Of a stretch of DNA of 35,566 nt, positions 16,997 through 24,758 are shown piece after piece (position 1 is the stretch's first letter; each line of letters starts with the position of its first letter). The position numbers and the translations under genes are program-made. Below the pieces are notes generated by a model that searched no databases, had not been told where the DNA came from, and was given only the letters and a program-made list of their open reading frames with translations. This DNA comes from JBJEFI01 sp051873875 (GTDB lineage Bacteria > Bacillota > Bacilli > Bacillales > Bacillaceae_G). The stretch lies in contig JBJEFI010000109.1 in the NCBI GenBank assembly GCA_051873875.1, forward strand, positions 1 through 35,566. Reading direction: 5' to 3'.

Positions 16997-18308
16997 ATCG
17001 ATCCACCTGCCTTATTTTTATTTGATACATGATTAATGCTGCAATTCCTTTTACTATACTTGAAATGGCGATACTCCACCAAATTCCGTTAACTCCCATA
17101 TATGTAATTAAAACAGCTGCCAATGGAATACGAATAATTGTAAATACAATACTAATTGTTGCAGATATTTTAGGGACACCAAGCCCTGTAAAGACACCAT
17201 TTGAAATCATTTCAATTGATGCAAATATTAGGGATACTCCGATAATTTGCAAATAGTGGGCCGTAATAAGAATAGTTCCTTCTTCTCTTACAAACAAACC
17301 TGCTAAAAACGTTGGCGCAAATAAGAATAACAATGTTACAAGACCAGTATAAATGATTCCTAACATCATTGTCAGACGATAACCTTTATGAATTCTTTCA
17401 ATCTTTTTCGCTCCATAATTTTGACCTACATAACTAGCAATTGCTCCATTTAGCCCACCAATAACCATATAAGTAATTGACTCTATTTGTAAACCGATAC
17501 GTTGTGCTGCAATAGCGTCTGCCCCAAATGTCCCTACCATTCTTGCTAATATAATATTTACAGCAGTAAATAAAATTCGCTGCATCGACATTGGCAATCC
17601 TAGCGAGATAATTTCCTTTATTCGATTAAAAGATACCTTCTCTCGAATATTGAAATGAAAAACACCTCTTCCATAAAAATAAAATAATCCAAAAATAATG
17701 CCATTTGCAAGTAACGTTGCAATTGCAGCGCCTGATACACCTAACTTAAATCCATAAATAAAAATTGGGTCTAAAATAATATTTAAAGCTAATCCTATTG
17801 CATTTATTTTTAGTGCTGTTTTTGTATTTCCATAACTGCTAAAAATACGCGCATACAAAATATTAAAAAAAGCAAAAAATAACATGGGTGCACTAATGAT
17901 TAAATAATAATAACTATTTTCCTCTACAAAAGCATCTTGGATGTTTAGAAATCCTATAAATGTTCTTCCAAATAAAATTAAAGTCATTCCATATATAAGA
18001 CCAATAATAAAATTTAGCCAAAGCCCAGCCTTTATATAGCTTTGTGCTTCGCTTTCGTTCTTTCTTCCGATAGCATGGGATACCTTAATTCCAGTACCAA
18101 CTACAACAAGAGCATGAATGGCATAGCCTAGACCGATAAAAAAAGTAGCTGAACCAACACTAGCAACTGCATCACTCCCAAGTGCTCCCACCCATAATGT
18201 ATCTATAATGTTGTACGTAAATTGTAAAAGCGAACTACCCATTAATGGCAAAGCTAATGCTACTAATACGTGTAGTACATTTCCTTTTGTTAAATCTATT
18301 TTTTTCAT
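16971..18308 (-). CDS. MATE family efflux transporter
   Basis: A cation-coupled multidrug/metabolite exporter of 445 aa with about 12 helices in two related six-helix halves. MATE features include the opening LVALALPLMGSSLLQFTYNIIDTLWVG, GTGIKVSHAIGRKN in the first half, and GPNGAIASYVGQNYGAKK-like text (GLNGAIASYVGQNYGA) in the second. AAGGA precedes ATG. Its end overlaps gshAB by 26 bp, so the two proteins are made together. Export of a thiol or a glutathione conjugate is possible, but the substrate is not shown by the sequence. A palindrome about 110 bp upstream may be its operator. Confidence 0.9.
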   Translation of the reverse strand: MKKIDLTKGNVLHVLVALALPLMGSSLLQFTYNIIDTLWVGALGSDAVASVGSATFFIGLGYAIHALVVVGTGIKVSHAIGRKNESEAQSYIKAGLWLNFIIGLIYGMTLILFGRTFIGFLNIQDAFVEENSYYYLIISAPMLFFAFFNILYARIFSSYGNTKTALKINAIGLALNIILDPIFIYGFKLGVSGAAIATLLANGIIFGLFYFYGRGVFHFNIREKVSFNRIKEIISLGLPMSMQRILFTAVNIILARMVGTFGADAIAAQRIGLQIESITYMVIGGLNGAIASYVGQNYGAKKIERIHKGYRLTMMLGIIYTGLVTLLFLFAPTFLAGLFVREEGTILITAHYLQIIGVSLIFASIEMISNGVFTGLGVPKISATISIVFTIIRIPLAAVLITYMGVNGIWWSIAISSIVKGIAALIMYQIKIRQVDRFVTSSENV

Positions 18309-18419
18309 TTATGATTCCTTCTTTTTTTCTTATGTATTAATCAGTGTGCCTTTCATTATCATACCCATTTATGAAAGTTTTGTATTAAGAATACTCCCCC
18401 AGAGAATAACCTAATGCTT

Positions 18420-18439
18420 ATATAACTACTTAGTTATAT
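18420..18439. promoter_or_regulatory. 9-2-9 palindrome upstream of MATE-gshAB
   Basis: ATATAACTA-CT-TAGTTATAT is a perfect inverted repeat of 9-bp arms with a 2-bp centre. MarR-family repressors bind AT-rich palindromes of this size, often before efflux genes. No MarR gene is in the window. Confidence 0.5.
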
Positions 18440-18514
18440 TAATACTTCTTTTAACAAATTACAACCTTTCTCTTCTAAAAAACTATTATTTTCACTTGAC
18501 CATTTCTTACATTT

Positions 18515-18549
18515 AAAAAAGCTATCCTAAAACCTTTAGGATAGCTTTT
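18515..18549. terminator. Terminator downstream of relP
   Basis: AAAAGCTATCCTAAA and TTTAGGATAGCTTTT form a perfect 15-bp stem with a 3-nt loop. It has A and T runs on the two sides and mainly serves relP on the minus strand. Confidence 0.92.
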
Positions 18550-18564
18550 CTTTCATCTATACAG

Positions 18565-19209
18565 TTATGTTTCATCCATTTTTTCAATTTCATCTTTAAT
18601 CATAAGCATACGTGTATCTAATTTTGCCATTGTGTTTGCAATATCTCTTAACTCTCTTGTTAAATCTTCTCCTTTTTTTGTATCACTATATTTATAATAA
18701 ATTTTATGTTCTAAACTAGCCCAAAAATCCATCGCACTTGTACGTATTTGGATTTCTACTGGCATATATACAGTTGTGTTTGATAGAAAAACAGGAATTT
18801 CAATTAGTATATGTAAACTGCGATAGCCATTCGGCTTTGGATGCTTAATATAATCTTTTACTTTAATAATATTAATATCATCTTGTTGTTGAATCATTTT
18901 AGCTATTACATAAATATCATCGGTAAATGAACAAATGATGCGTACTCCAGCAATGTCTCTTAAATATTTTTGTGCATTTTCAATCGTTACATCCTGCCCT
19001 TTGCGTGTTAGCTTAGCAGCAATGCTTTCAAATGATTTTATACGTGATTTCATATGCTCAATAGGTGATCTGTTTTGAATTGTTCGAAACTCTGCACTTA
19101 ATATATTTAGTTTCGTATTTATCTCTTCCAAAGCAAATTCATATAACATCAGTGCATTGCGCCATTCTTTCAAAGTTGAACCATATAATTCTACCAGTTC
19201 GTTCGCCAT
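18565..19209 (-). CDS. relP: Small alarmone synthetase RelP (YwaC-like GTP pyrophosphokinase)
   Basis: A single-domain synthetase (214 aa) that makes (p)ppGpp from GTP/GDP and ATP. It has no hydrolase, TGS or ACT domain, unlike long RSH proteins. Conserved pieces are IEHMKSRIKSFESIAAKL, DIAGVRIICSFTDDIY, KDYIKHPKPNGYRSLH and VEIQIRTSAMDFWASLEHKI, which match B. subtilis YwaC (SAS2/RelP) better than YjbM (RelQ). AAGGAG lies rather far (about 12 nt) from the ATG. YwaC is induced by cell-envelope stress in B. subtilis. Here it sits beside an envelope-stress ABC module, but it has its own terminator. It is monocistronic. Confidence 0.92.
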   Translation of the reverse strand: MANELVELYGSTLKEWRNALMLYEFALEEINTKLNILSAEFRTIQNRSPIEHMKSRIKSFESIAAKLTRKGQDVTIENAQKYLRDIAGVRIICSFTDDIYVIAKMIQQQDDINIIKVKDYIKHPKPNGYRSLHILIEIPVFLSNTTVYMPVEIQIRTSAMDFWASLEHKIYYKYSDTKKGEDLTRELRDIANTMAKLDTRMLMIKDEIEKMDET

Positions 19210-19294
19210 AGTCTCTTACGTCTCCTTATACATCTTTCTCTTTTTATATTCATTTAAATTTGTCGTTTTGTTAATTAATTATATTTACCTTTCT

Positions 19295-19300
19295 ATTATA
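19295..19300 (-). promoter_or_regulatory. Candidate -10 element of relP
   Basis: A perfect TATAAT on the minus strand, about 85 bp before relP. No good -35 is seen at 16-18 bp, and I found no clear extracytoplasmic-sigma promoter, so this is weak support. Confidence 0.35.
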
Positions 19301-19363
19301 CACAATCTCTGTGAAATCCATGTGAACAAATTAGCAGAAAAATAGTTTACTCACCTCTACTAA

Positions 19364-19395
19364 TGAAAAAAAGACCGATCAGCATTTGATCAGTC
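19364..19395 (-). terminator. Terminator of the Bce-like ABC operon
   Basis: On the minus strand GACTGATCA and TGATCGGTC pair with one G-T pair and are followed by a run of T. It lies just after the permease stop codon. Confidence 0.8.
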
Positions 19396-19405
19396 CCCTT
19401 TTCAT

Positions 19406-21397
19406 TTATTTTACAATATTTTTATACCCTACATAAGTAGCTATAAAATAACCACCATATACAAGGATAATAATAATTGCTGTTATAAAGGATGGTAATA
19501 AAACACTCGCTTCACCAACCATTATTAATGCTTCATTTACTACTTGAATCCCAAAAATAGAATGCACAATTGCCAATGATAATGGCATCATAAAGTAAAT
19601 AAAAATTTGTCCGAAAATAGAGTTATTAATTCCTTTTCTCGTTACACCAATTTTCCTAATCATTTGATAGCGTTCAATATTGTCACTTGCTTCCGATAAT
19701 TGTTGTAACGCTAAGATTGCTGCACTTGAAATTAAGAAAACAATCCCTAAATAAATACCAAGATAGACAATTGTTGTACTTGTCCCTACCGTCATATCAT
19801 AATACGCCGTTTTCGTTCCCCCATTTAAGAAGAAATCATATTTATTAATTCCTTGCCCATTTCTAAAGTAGTCCAACGTGTCATAAATTTCATTATCTAT
19901 TTTTTCTTTATTACCAGTATACTGAATGTTTGCGATTGACTCAGATACGTCCATTCCTTTTACTGCATCATCTGGTAAAACGACTGTCAACCTATCAAAT
20001 AAACCAGGAGAAGAATATAAAGATGCAACCTCATACCCTTTATCTGCAATCGGATAGTTATTGCCTTGGATTGTAATTTGGTTATTATCTTTTACAAATT
20101 GCTTTAATATCTCTTCAAAATCAGACATATTTGTAATTAATAGTGCCTCATTTTTTTCTAACTTAACAGCTTGTTTCTGTTGTAACGACATTAGTTGTTC
20201 ATAATCAGATTGTTTAATTATTGGAATCGATTGATTATATTCGTTGCTAAAGTATTTTTTTATTACATTTTTATTTCCAGAAGAAGCAAGTAATTTTTTC
20301 ATACTTTCTTGTGAATCATACATATTATATTCCCAATGCTTTCCATACTCATCTAAATTCATCTTTATCTTTTTCATAGCTTCGTTAATTGATAAATCAG
20401 ATGTAGTTAAGGTTGCATCGTATGGCATTGCTTTATCTAAGTCTTTTTCCATTGCCCCTTTAAAGCTAAACCCTGTTGATAATGCACCAATTGTAAAAAA
20501 TAACATTAAGCAAATCATTGTCATCGAAACAAAAGTTGTATTTACTTTACTGTTAATTTGGCGGAAGATAAACATATTCATATTTTTGAAATACACATTT
20601 TTATTACGCTGTAATACATTTAATAAAAATCCTGATAAAGAGAAAAAGAATAGAAATGTCCCAAGTGAGCCTAATGCTACACATGTCCACATAAGTGCGA
20701 TACTTTCTAATAAACCGTATTTCATCATAGCCCCGTATGATACAGCTAATAAGACTACTGATACAATAAATAAAATGACCGATGTAGATGTTTTTCTAAT
20801 TTTTAAGCTTTCATTTTTCTTGCTTGCCACTAATAAATCAATTAATTTATATTTCGAAATAACAATTGTATTAAATATCATAACGACTAAGAATATAATC
20901 CCAAAATAAAGGATTGTCTTACTCATTGCATCCATTGAAAAAACAAATTCGTATTTTTTTACATCTACTTTAAAAAGTGCTGCTGTTAAAACGGATAATC
21001 CTTGCGATAAAATTGTTCCTATCAATAGACCAGATGCTAATGATAGCAATCCAATAAAGAATGTTTCTACAACTAATAATTGAGAAATTCTGTACTTACT
21101 CATTCCTAACGTCATATACATTCCTAATTCTTTTTTGCGACGCCTAATTAAAAAATTATTGGCAAATAAAATCAGAAACCCTAATACGAAACTAATAAAA
21201 ATAGATACTGCCGAAATAAGTTGCATTAGCATCTCAATCATTTCTGATTGACTTTTTGATATATCTAACATTGCTTGTTGAGCTGAAATGGAGTTAAAAC
21301 TATAAAAAATACAAACTGCAAATGTTAAAGTTAAAAAATAAATAGCGTAATCTTTAAAACTACGCTTAGCATTTCGAAGTGATAATTTAAAATACAT
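19406..21397 (-). CDS. BceB-like ABC transporter permease (peptide antibiotic detoxification)
   Basis: A membrane permease (663 aa) of the BceAB group, which removes cell-wall-active peptide antibiotics from their lipid targets and also acts as the sensor for its kinase. It has ten predicted helices: four in the first 170 residues, pairs near 205-255 and 285-310, and three at the C end (about 540-655). A large extracellular loop of about 200 residues lies between helices 7 and 8 (about 315-525), the mark of BceB-type permeases. It overlaps the ATPase gene by 11 bp. The loop decides drug specificity and is too variable to predict the drug here. Confidence 0.9.
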   Translation of the reverse strand: MYFKLSLRNAKRSFKDYAIYFLTLTFAVCIFYSFNSISAQQAMLDISKSQSEMIEMLMQLISAVSIFISFVLGFLILFANNFLIRRRKKELGMYMTLGMSKYRISQLLVVETFFIGLLSLASGLLIGTILSQGLSVLTAALFKVDVKKYEFVFSMDAMSKTILYFGIIFLVVMIFNTIVISKYKLIDLLVASKKNESLKIRKTSTSVILFIVSVVLLAVSYGAMMKYGLLESIALMWTCVALGSLGTFLFFFSLSGFLLNVLQRNKNVYFKNMNMFIFRQINSKVNTTFVSMTMICLMLFFTIGALSTGFSFKGAMEKDLDKAMPYDATLTTSDLSINEAMKKIKMNLDEYGKHWEYNMYDSQESMKKLLASSGNKNVIKKYFSNEYNQSIPIIKQSDYEQLMSLQQKQAVKLEKNEALLITNMSDFEEILKQFVKDNNQITIQGNNYPIADKGYEVASLYSSPGLFDRLTVVLPDDAVKGMDVSESIANIQYTGNKEKIDNEIYDTLDYFRNGQGINKYDFFLNGGTKTAYYDMTVGTSTTIVYLGIYLGIVFLISSAAILALQQLSEASDNIERYQMIRKIGVTRKGINNSIFGQIFIYFMMPLSLAIVHSIFGIQVVNEALIMVGEASVLLPSFITAIIIILVYGGYFIATYVGYKNIVK

Positions 21398-22154
21398 TGT
21401 TTGTGTCCCCTCCTAATAAGGTTACAACCTCAATAATTCGATTGAAAAATTCTTTTCTACTTTCATTACCACGAATCAATTCATTAAACACTTGTCCATC
21501 TTTAATAAATAAGATGCGTTTTGCATAGCTTGCTGTAAAAGCATCATGAGTTACCATTAAAATAGTTGTTTTTAATTCCTCGTTTAACTTTTCAAAAGAA
21601 TCCAGTAATAATCGTGCTGATTTAGAATCTAGCGCACCTGTTGGTTCATCTGCTAATACAAGTGATGGATTTGTAACAATTGCACGCGCAGATGCAACAC
21701 GTTGTTTTTGTCCTCCTGACATTTCATAAGGAAACTTTTGTAGTACAGATGTAATCTCTAACTTCGCTGCTACTTCTTCAACTAAAGGGGTAATTTCCTT
21801 TGGTTTACGCCCTTGAATTGTTAATGCTAATGCGATGTTTTCGAATGCTGTTAACGTATCTAATAAGTTAAAATCTTGAAAGATAAAACCTAACTCATCT
21901 CGTCTAAATTTTTCTAACTGTCCAGCCTTTAATTTCGTTATATCTTTCCCATTGATTAAAATATTCCCTGTCGTAACAGCATCAATTGTTGAAATGCAGT
22001 TTAATAATGTTGTTTTTCCGCTTCCTGAAGGCCCCATTATTCCAACAAATTCGCCTTTTTCTACTTCAAAACTAATATGATTAATTGCTTTTGAGACATT
22101 GCCTTTATTTCCATAATATTTTTCAATGTTATTTACTTTTAAAACAGTAGCCAT
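21387..22154 (-). CDS. BceA-like ABC transporter ATP-binding protein
   Basis: ATPase subunit (about 255 aa) of the peptide-antibiotic transporter. Walker A is GPSGSGKTT, the signature is SGGQKQR, Walker B is LVLADEPTGALD and the H-loop is VTHD. The Q-loop lies in FIFQDFNLLD. AAGGAG (22165-22170) is only one base from an upstream ATG at 22163 but 10 bases from ATG at 22154, so the latter is chosen. Its end overlaps the permease. A BceR-type operator and a -10 lie before it, so the ABC pair is probably induced separately from the regulator genes. Confidence 0.92.
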   Translation of the reverse strand: MATVLKVNNIEKYYGNKGNVSKAINHISFEVEKGEFVGIMGPSGSGKTTLLNCISTIDAVTTGNILINGKDITKLKAGQLEKFRRDELGFIFQDFNLLDTLTAFENIALALTIQGRKPKEITPLVEEVAAKLEITSVLQKFPYEMSGGQKQRVASARAIVTNPSLVLADEPTGALDSKSARLLLDSFEKLNEELKTTILMVTHDAFTASYAKRILFIKDGQVFNELIRGNESRKEFFNRIIEVVTLLGGDTNNVF

Positions 22155-22188
22155 ATTTTTCATACTCCTTCGCCTTTATGATATCCTT

Positions 22189-22194
22189 ATTGTA
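22189..22194 (-). promoter_or_regulatory. -10 element for the ABC gene pair
   Basis: TACAAT on the minus strand lies about 35 bp before the ATPase start. The -35 position (TATGTG) is poor, as expected for an activator-dependent promoter controlled by the upstream BceR-type site. Confidence 0.5.
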
Positions 22195-22236
22195 TCGAAT
22201 GAATTTACTTACACATATTGATTTAGATTTCATTTA

Positions 22237-22254
22237 TCTTACGATTTTGTAAGA
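22237..22254 (-). promoter_or_regulatory. Candidate BceR-type operator
   Basis: On the minus strand TCTTACAAAATCGTAAGA contains TTACA-N4-CGTAA, one base away from the TNACA-N4-TGTAA site known for BceR-like regulators. It lies upstream of the -10 of the ABC genes, where an activator would bind. Confidence 0.6.
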
Positions 22255-22280
22255 AAAAAGAGCCGTGTATTTACGACTCT
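22253..22280 (-). terminator. Terminator after the sensor kinase gene
   Basis: On the minus strand AGAGTCGT and ACGGCTCT form an 8-bp stem followed by TTTTTT. The stem overlaps the kinase stop codon. It separates the regulator transcript from the ABC transcript. Confidence 0.8.
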
Positions 22281-23281
22281 AATAATAGCACTTTGCTTAT
22301 TGGAAAAATAAGATGCACCTTTGTACCAATATCCTTTTGAGATTCAATATTAATTCCTAAGTGGAGTTTTTCACATAATTTCTTACAAAGATACAATCCC
22401 ATTCCTGTTGATTTTCGATATTCACGTCCATTTTCACCAGTAAATCCCTTTTCAAATACGCGTGCAATATCTTTTTCTGCGATCCCAATTCCATTATCTT
22501 CAATTGTTAATATAAGGCTATACGCTTCTTTTGTCGTATAAATCTTAATTTCACTATTTGGTTTTACACAATAATTAATGGCATTTACAACAATTTGATT
22601 TAAAATAAATTCTGCCCACTTCACATCACTATACACAACACCTTCTATCTCAGCTAAATTCAATTTTATCTTCTTATAAATAAAGGATTTTGCATTTTTT
22701 TGAACTACCTTCGTCACAATTGTACGCAATGGAAACTCTCTTACAATGTAGTCCTTACTAACTTGACTACTTCTAGCATAATATAACACTTGCTCTACTA
22801 ATGCCTCTACCTTTTGAAGTTCATCATAAATACTTGATATGTCTTTGCCATTTTCTAAAATAAGCTTCGTTGATGCAATAGGCGTCTTGATTTCATGTAC
22901 CCATGTTTCTATATATTCCCGATATTCTAGCTGATCATCTTTATACATGTTTACATGCTCATGCATTTGCTTGCTTGTTTCCGTTAATATGTCATATACA
23001 ATTTTACCTTCTAAAAAAGAAGGCTCCTCTATTATCTCAGGAAGAATATATTTCTTATCCAAAGACTGAAAGCCATCTGAAAGATCCCAATAAAATCTTC
23101 TGCGCTTCATATACTCCATTCCATAAGAAAGGAGCAATGGCACAAACCAAACAATGCCAATGATGATAATAAAGCTAATGGATACATGTATTTTATATAG
23201 GAAGATACTAAATAAAATATAGAGAAGCATATTTATTAATAAAAAAAAGCGCTTTTCTTTCATATATGCACTTAATTTCAT
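22271..23281 (-). CDS. BceS-like intramembrane-sensing histidine kinase
   Basis: Sensor kinase (336 aa) of the peptide-antibiotic module. Two adjacent helices (about 12-30 and 34-54) have only a few residues between them, so there is no extracellular sensor domain. Such kinases get their signal from the partner permease. Phospho-acceptor His129 lies in TWVHEIKTPI. The ATPase domain has NQIVVNAINY, DNGIGI and GMGLYLCKKL. It overlaps the regulator gene by 4 bp (ATGA), which indicates coupling. Confidence 0.92.
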   Translation of the reverse strand: MKLSAYMKEKRFFLLINMLLYILFSIFLYKIHVSISFIIIIGIVWFVPLLLSYGMEYMKRRRFYWDLSDGFQSLDKKYILPEIIEEPSFLEGKIVYDILTETSKQMHEHVNMYKDDQLEYREYIETWVHEIKTPIASTKLILENGKDISSIYDELQKVEALVEQVLYYARSSQVSKDYIVREFPLRTIVTKVVQKNAKSFIYKKIKLNLAEIEGVVYSDVKWAEFILNQIVVNAINYCVKPNSEIKIYTTKEAYSLILTIEDNGIGIAEKDIARVFEKGFTGENGREYRKSTGMGLYLCKKLCEKLHLGINIESQKDIGTKVHLIFPISKVLLLES

Positions 23282-23943
23282 GGCAACATATACCCCAATC
23301 CACGTCTTGTTTCAATTGGATTATCCATTCCCATTTTCTCCATTTTTTTACGAAGACGTGTCATATTGACGGATAATGTATTATCATCTACAAATAGTTC
23401 TGAAGACCATAAATATTCCATCATTTGTTCTCTCGAAACGATTGAGCCCTTATTTTGAATAAGGAAATGTAAAATTTTCAATTCATTTTTTGTTAATACT
23501 TGTTCTTCTTCTTTGTAATACATACTTCCTTTTGATATATCCAATTTTAAATCGTTATACACCAACAGATGTGACGCTTGATTTGCATATGTTCGCTTCA
23601 AGATTGATTCCATTCGGGCCATTAATATTTGCAAATTATAGGGCTTTGTTACAAAATCATCAGCCCCTAAATTCATACTCATCAATTCATCCATTTCATT
23701 ATCTCGGCTCGTCACGATAATGATTGGAACATCTGATTGTTTTCGAATTTCACGACAAAGATAATACCCATCATAAACCGGTAAATTAATATCTAACAAA
23801 ATTAGCTGTGGATTTGCCTTTTGAATATGTGTAAGCACATGCTTAAAATCTGTTACTGCCTCTACGTCATATCCATAGTTAGATAAATAAAAACTAAGCT
23901 CCTTACGAATTGTTTCTTCGTCTTCAATAATCATGATTTTCAT
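23278..23943 (-). CDS. BceR-like OmpR-family response regulator
   Basis: DNA-binding regulator (221 aa from this start) paired with the BceS-like kinase. The receiver has Glu7-Asp8 and phospho-acceptor Asp51 in LLDINLPVYDG, and TKPYN holds the conserved Lys. The C-terminal winged helix ends in TRRGLGYMLP, typical of OmpR/BceR proteins. A GTG start at 23961 would add six residues, but neither start has an ideal ribosome site. ATG at 23943 gives the usual N-terminus (MKIMIIEDEE). A perfect TATAAT lies at 23988-23993. The likely target is the site at 22237-22254. Confidence 0.9.
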   Translation of the reverse strand: MKIMIIEDEETIRKELSFYLSNYGYDVEAVTDFKHVLTHIQKANPQLILLDINLPVYDGYYLCREIRKQSDVPIIIVTSRDNEMDELMSMNLGADDFVTKPYNLQILMARMESILKRTYANQASHLLVYNDLKLDISKGSMYYKEEEQVLTKNELKILHFLIQNKGSIVSREQMMEYLWSSELFVDDNTLSVNMTRLRKKMEKMGMDNPIETRRGLGYMLP

Positions 23944-23987
23944 TTTACTCAAATTAATCACTCTCTACTATGTATTTTCTACTCATT

Positions 23988-23993
23988 ATTATA
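23988..23993 (-). promoter_or_regulatory. Candidate -10 of the BceR-BceS-like gene pair
   Basis: TATAAT on the minus strand, 45 bp before the ATG at 23943. The -35 region at 17 bp is poor. Confidence 0.4.
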
Positions 23994-24125
23994 CGGAGGA
24001 AAAAAGGGAAAATATAGTTTATTTCAATATTAGTATATAATCTGCACCATTTTTCATTCAAGCAATATATTATAGTAATTACAAAAATGTTGCGTTCACA
24101 CAACTATTAAACAGGAGGAAATCAC

Positions 24126-24203
24126 ATGTTTAAGAAGGGAAAAATATATTTTTTTAGTACCATTATGTATAAATTAAACATGATAAATAAAGATTGTTAT
24201 AGC
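24126..24203 (+). CDS. 5' end of an unknown gene cut by the assembly gap
   Basis: Only 26 codons are visible (MFKKGKIYFFSTIMYKL onwards) before the run of N. A textbook ribosome site, AGGAGG, lies 7 bp upstream, and TATTAT/TATAGT elements lie further up. The reading frame is open up to the gap. I do not recognise the protein, and it may end inside the gap. Confidence 0.4.
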
Positions 24204-24303
24204 NNNNNNNNNNNNNNNNNNNNNNNNNNNNNNNNNNNNNNNNNNNNNNNNNNNNNNNNNNNNNNNNNNNNNNNNNNNNNNNNNNNNNNNNNNNNNNNNN
24301 NNN
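24204..24303. other. Assembly gap (100 N)
   Basis: Exactly 100 N, the conventional filler for a scaffold join of unknown length. The true distance and content are unknown, so whole genes or a mobile element could be missing. Confidence 0.98.
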
Positions 24304-24317
24304 TGCTCAGACATCAT
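24304..24317 (-). CDS. Possible minus-strand gene start running into the gap
   Basis: On the minus strand AAAGGGG (24324-24330) is followed after 6 nt by ATGATGTCTGAGCA and then the N run. The ribosome site is good, but only four full codons are visible, so no product can be named. Confidence 0.3.
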
Positions 24318-24461
24318 TTCCATCCCCTTTGATCATTAATATTCGTCCTCTTTATTAAAATAACATATTAAACTAAATTAAATACAGAAAATTCGAATTA
24401 TAGTTTTCGTACAAACCTAACACTTTGTTTCATTCATTACCAAGAAGTTCATAAAATTTAA

Positions 24462-24656
24462 CAAAGATGCTTCCTATCCCAAATTTGGAAAAGAACCCAT
24501 CCACTAGACGGATTTGTACTAGAAATAGAAGACAGTCTACCAGAAGGTAGTGAAATTCCAGTTTTAGAAGATATTCCTGCAGAATTTGCCCCTGGTATTT
24601 CCTATGAAGACTTTTTAGAAATTACTAAACGATTACATCATTCAGCAGGAATTTAA
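24462..24656 (+). pseudogene. C-terminal remnant of an unrecognised protein
   Basis: An open frame ends at the stop codon at 24654-24656. It encodes an acidic tail, PLDGFVLEIEDSLPEG followed by a segment ending TKRLHHSAGI, whose composition looks like real protein. An in-frame stop at 24459 bounds it. There is no ATG, GTG or TTG in frame and no ribosome site. A strong terminator directly follows the stop. It is probably the 3' end of a degraded gene. I do not recognise the family. Confidence 0.5.
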
Positions 24657-24706
24657 AAAATAACCATCGATGGAAGTTAAAAACACACCATTGATGGTTA
24701 TTTTTC
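24655..24706 (+). terminator. Terminator after the gene remnant
   Basis: AATAACCATCGATGG and CCATTGATGGTTATT pair with one mismatch around a 14-nt loop and are followed by a T run. Its survival supports a former gene end here. Confidence 0.85.
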
Positions 24707-24758
24707 TAAATTATCTTTTGTATAAAAATACCAAAACCTATTAAAACGGTAGCAATCC

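Noticed and set aside
20244..20909. 221-codon plus-strand frame
   Set aside because: It is opposite the BceB-like permease; its hydrophobic composition mirrors the permease's membrane helices and there is no ribosome site.
24126..24332. Single gene spanning the N run
   Set aside because: Frame across 100 N is meaningless. The right-hand part is better read as the start of a minus-strand gene or as non-coding.
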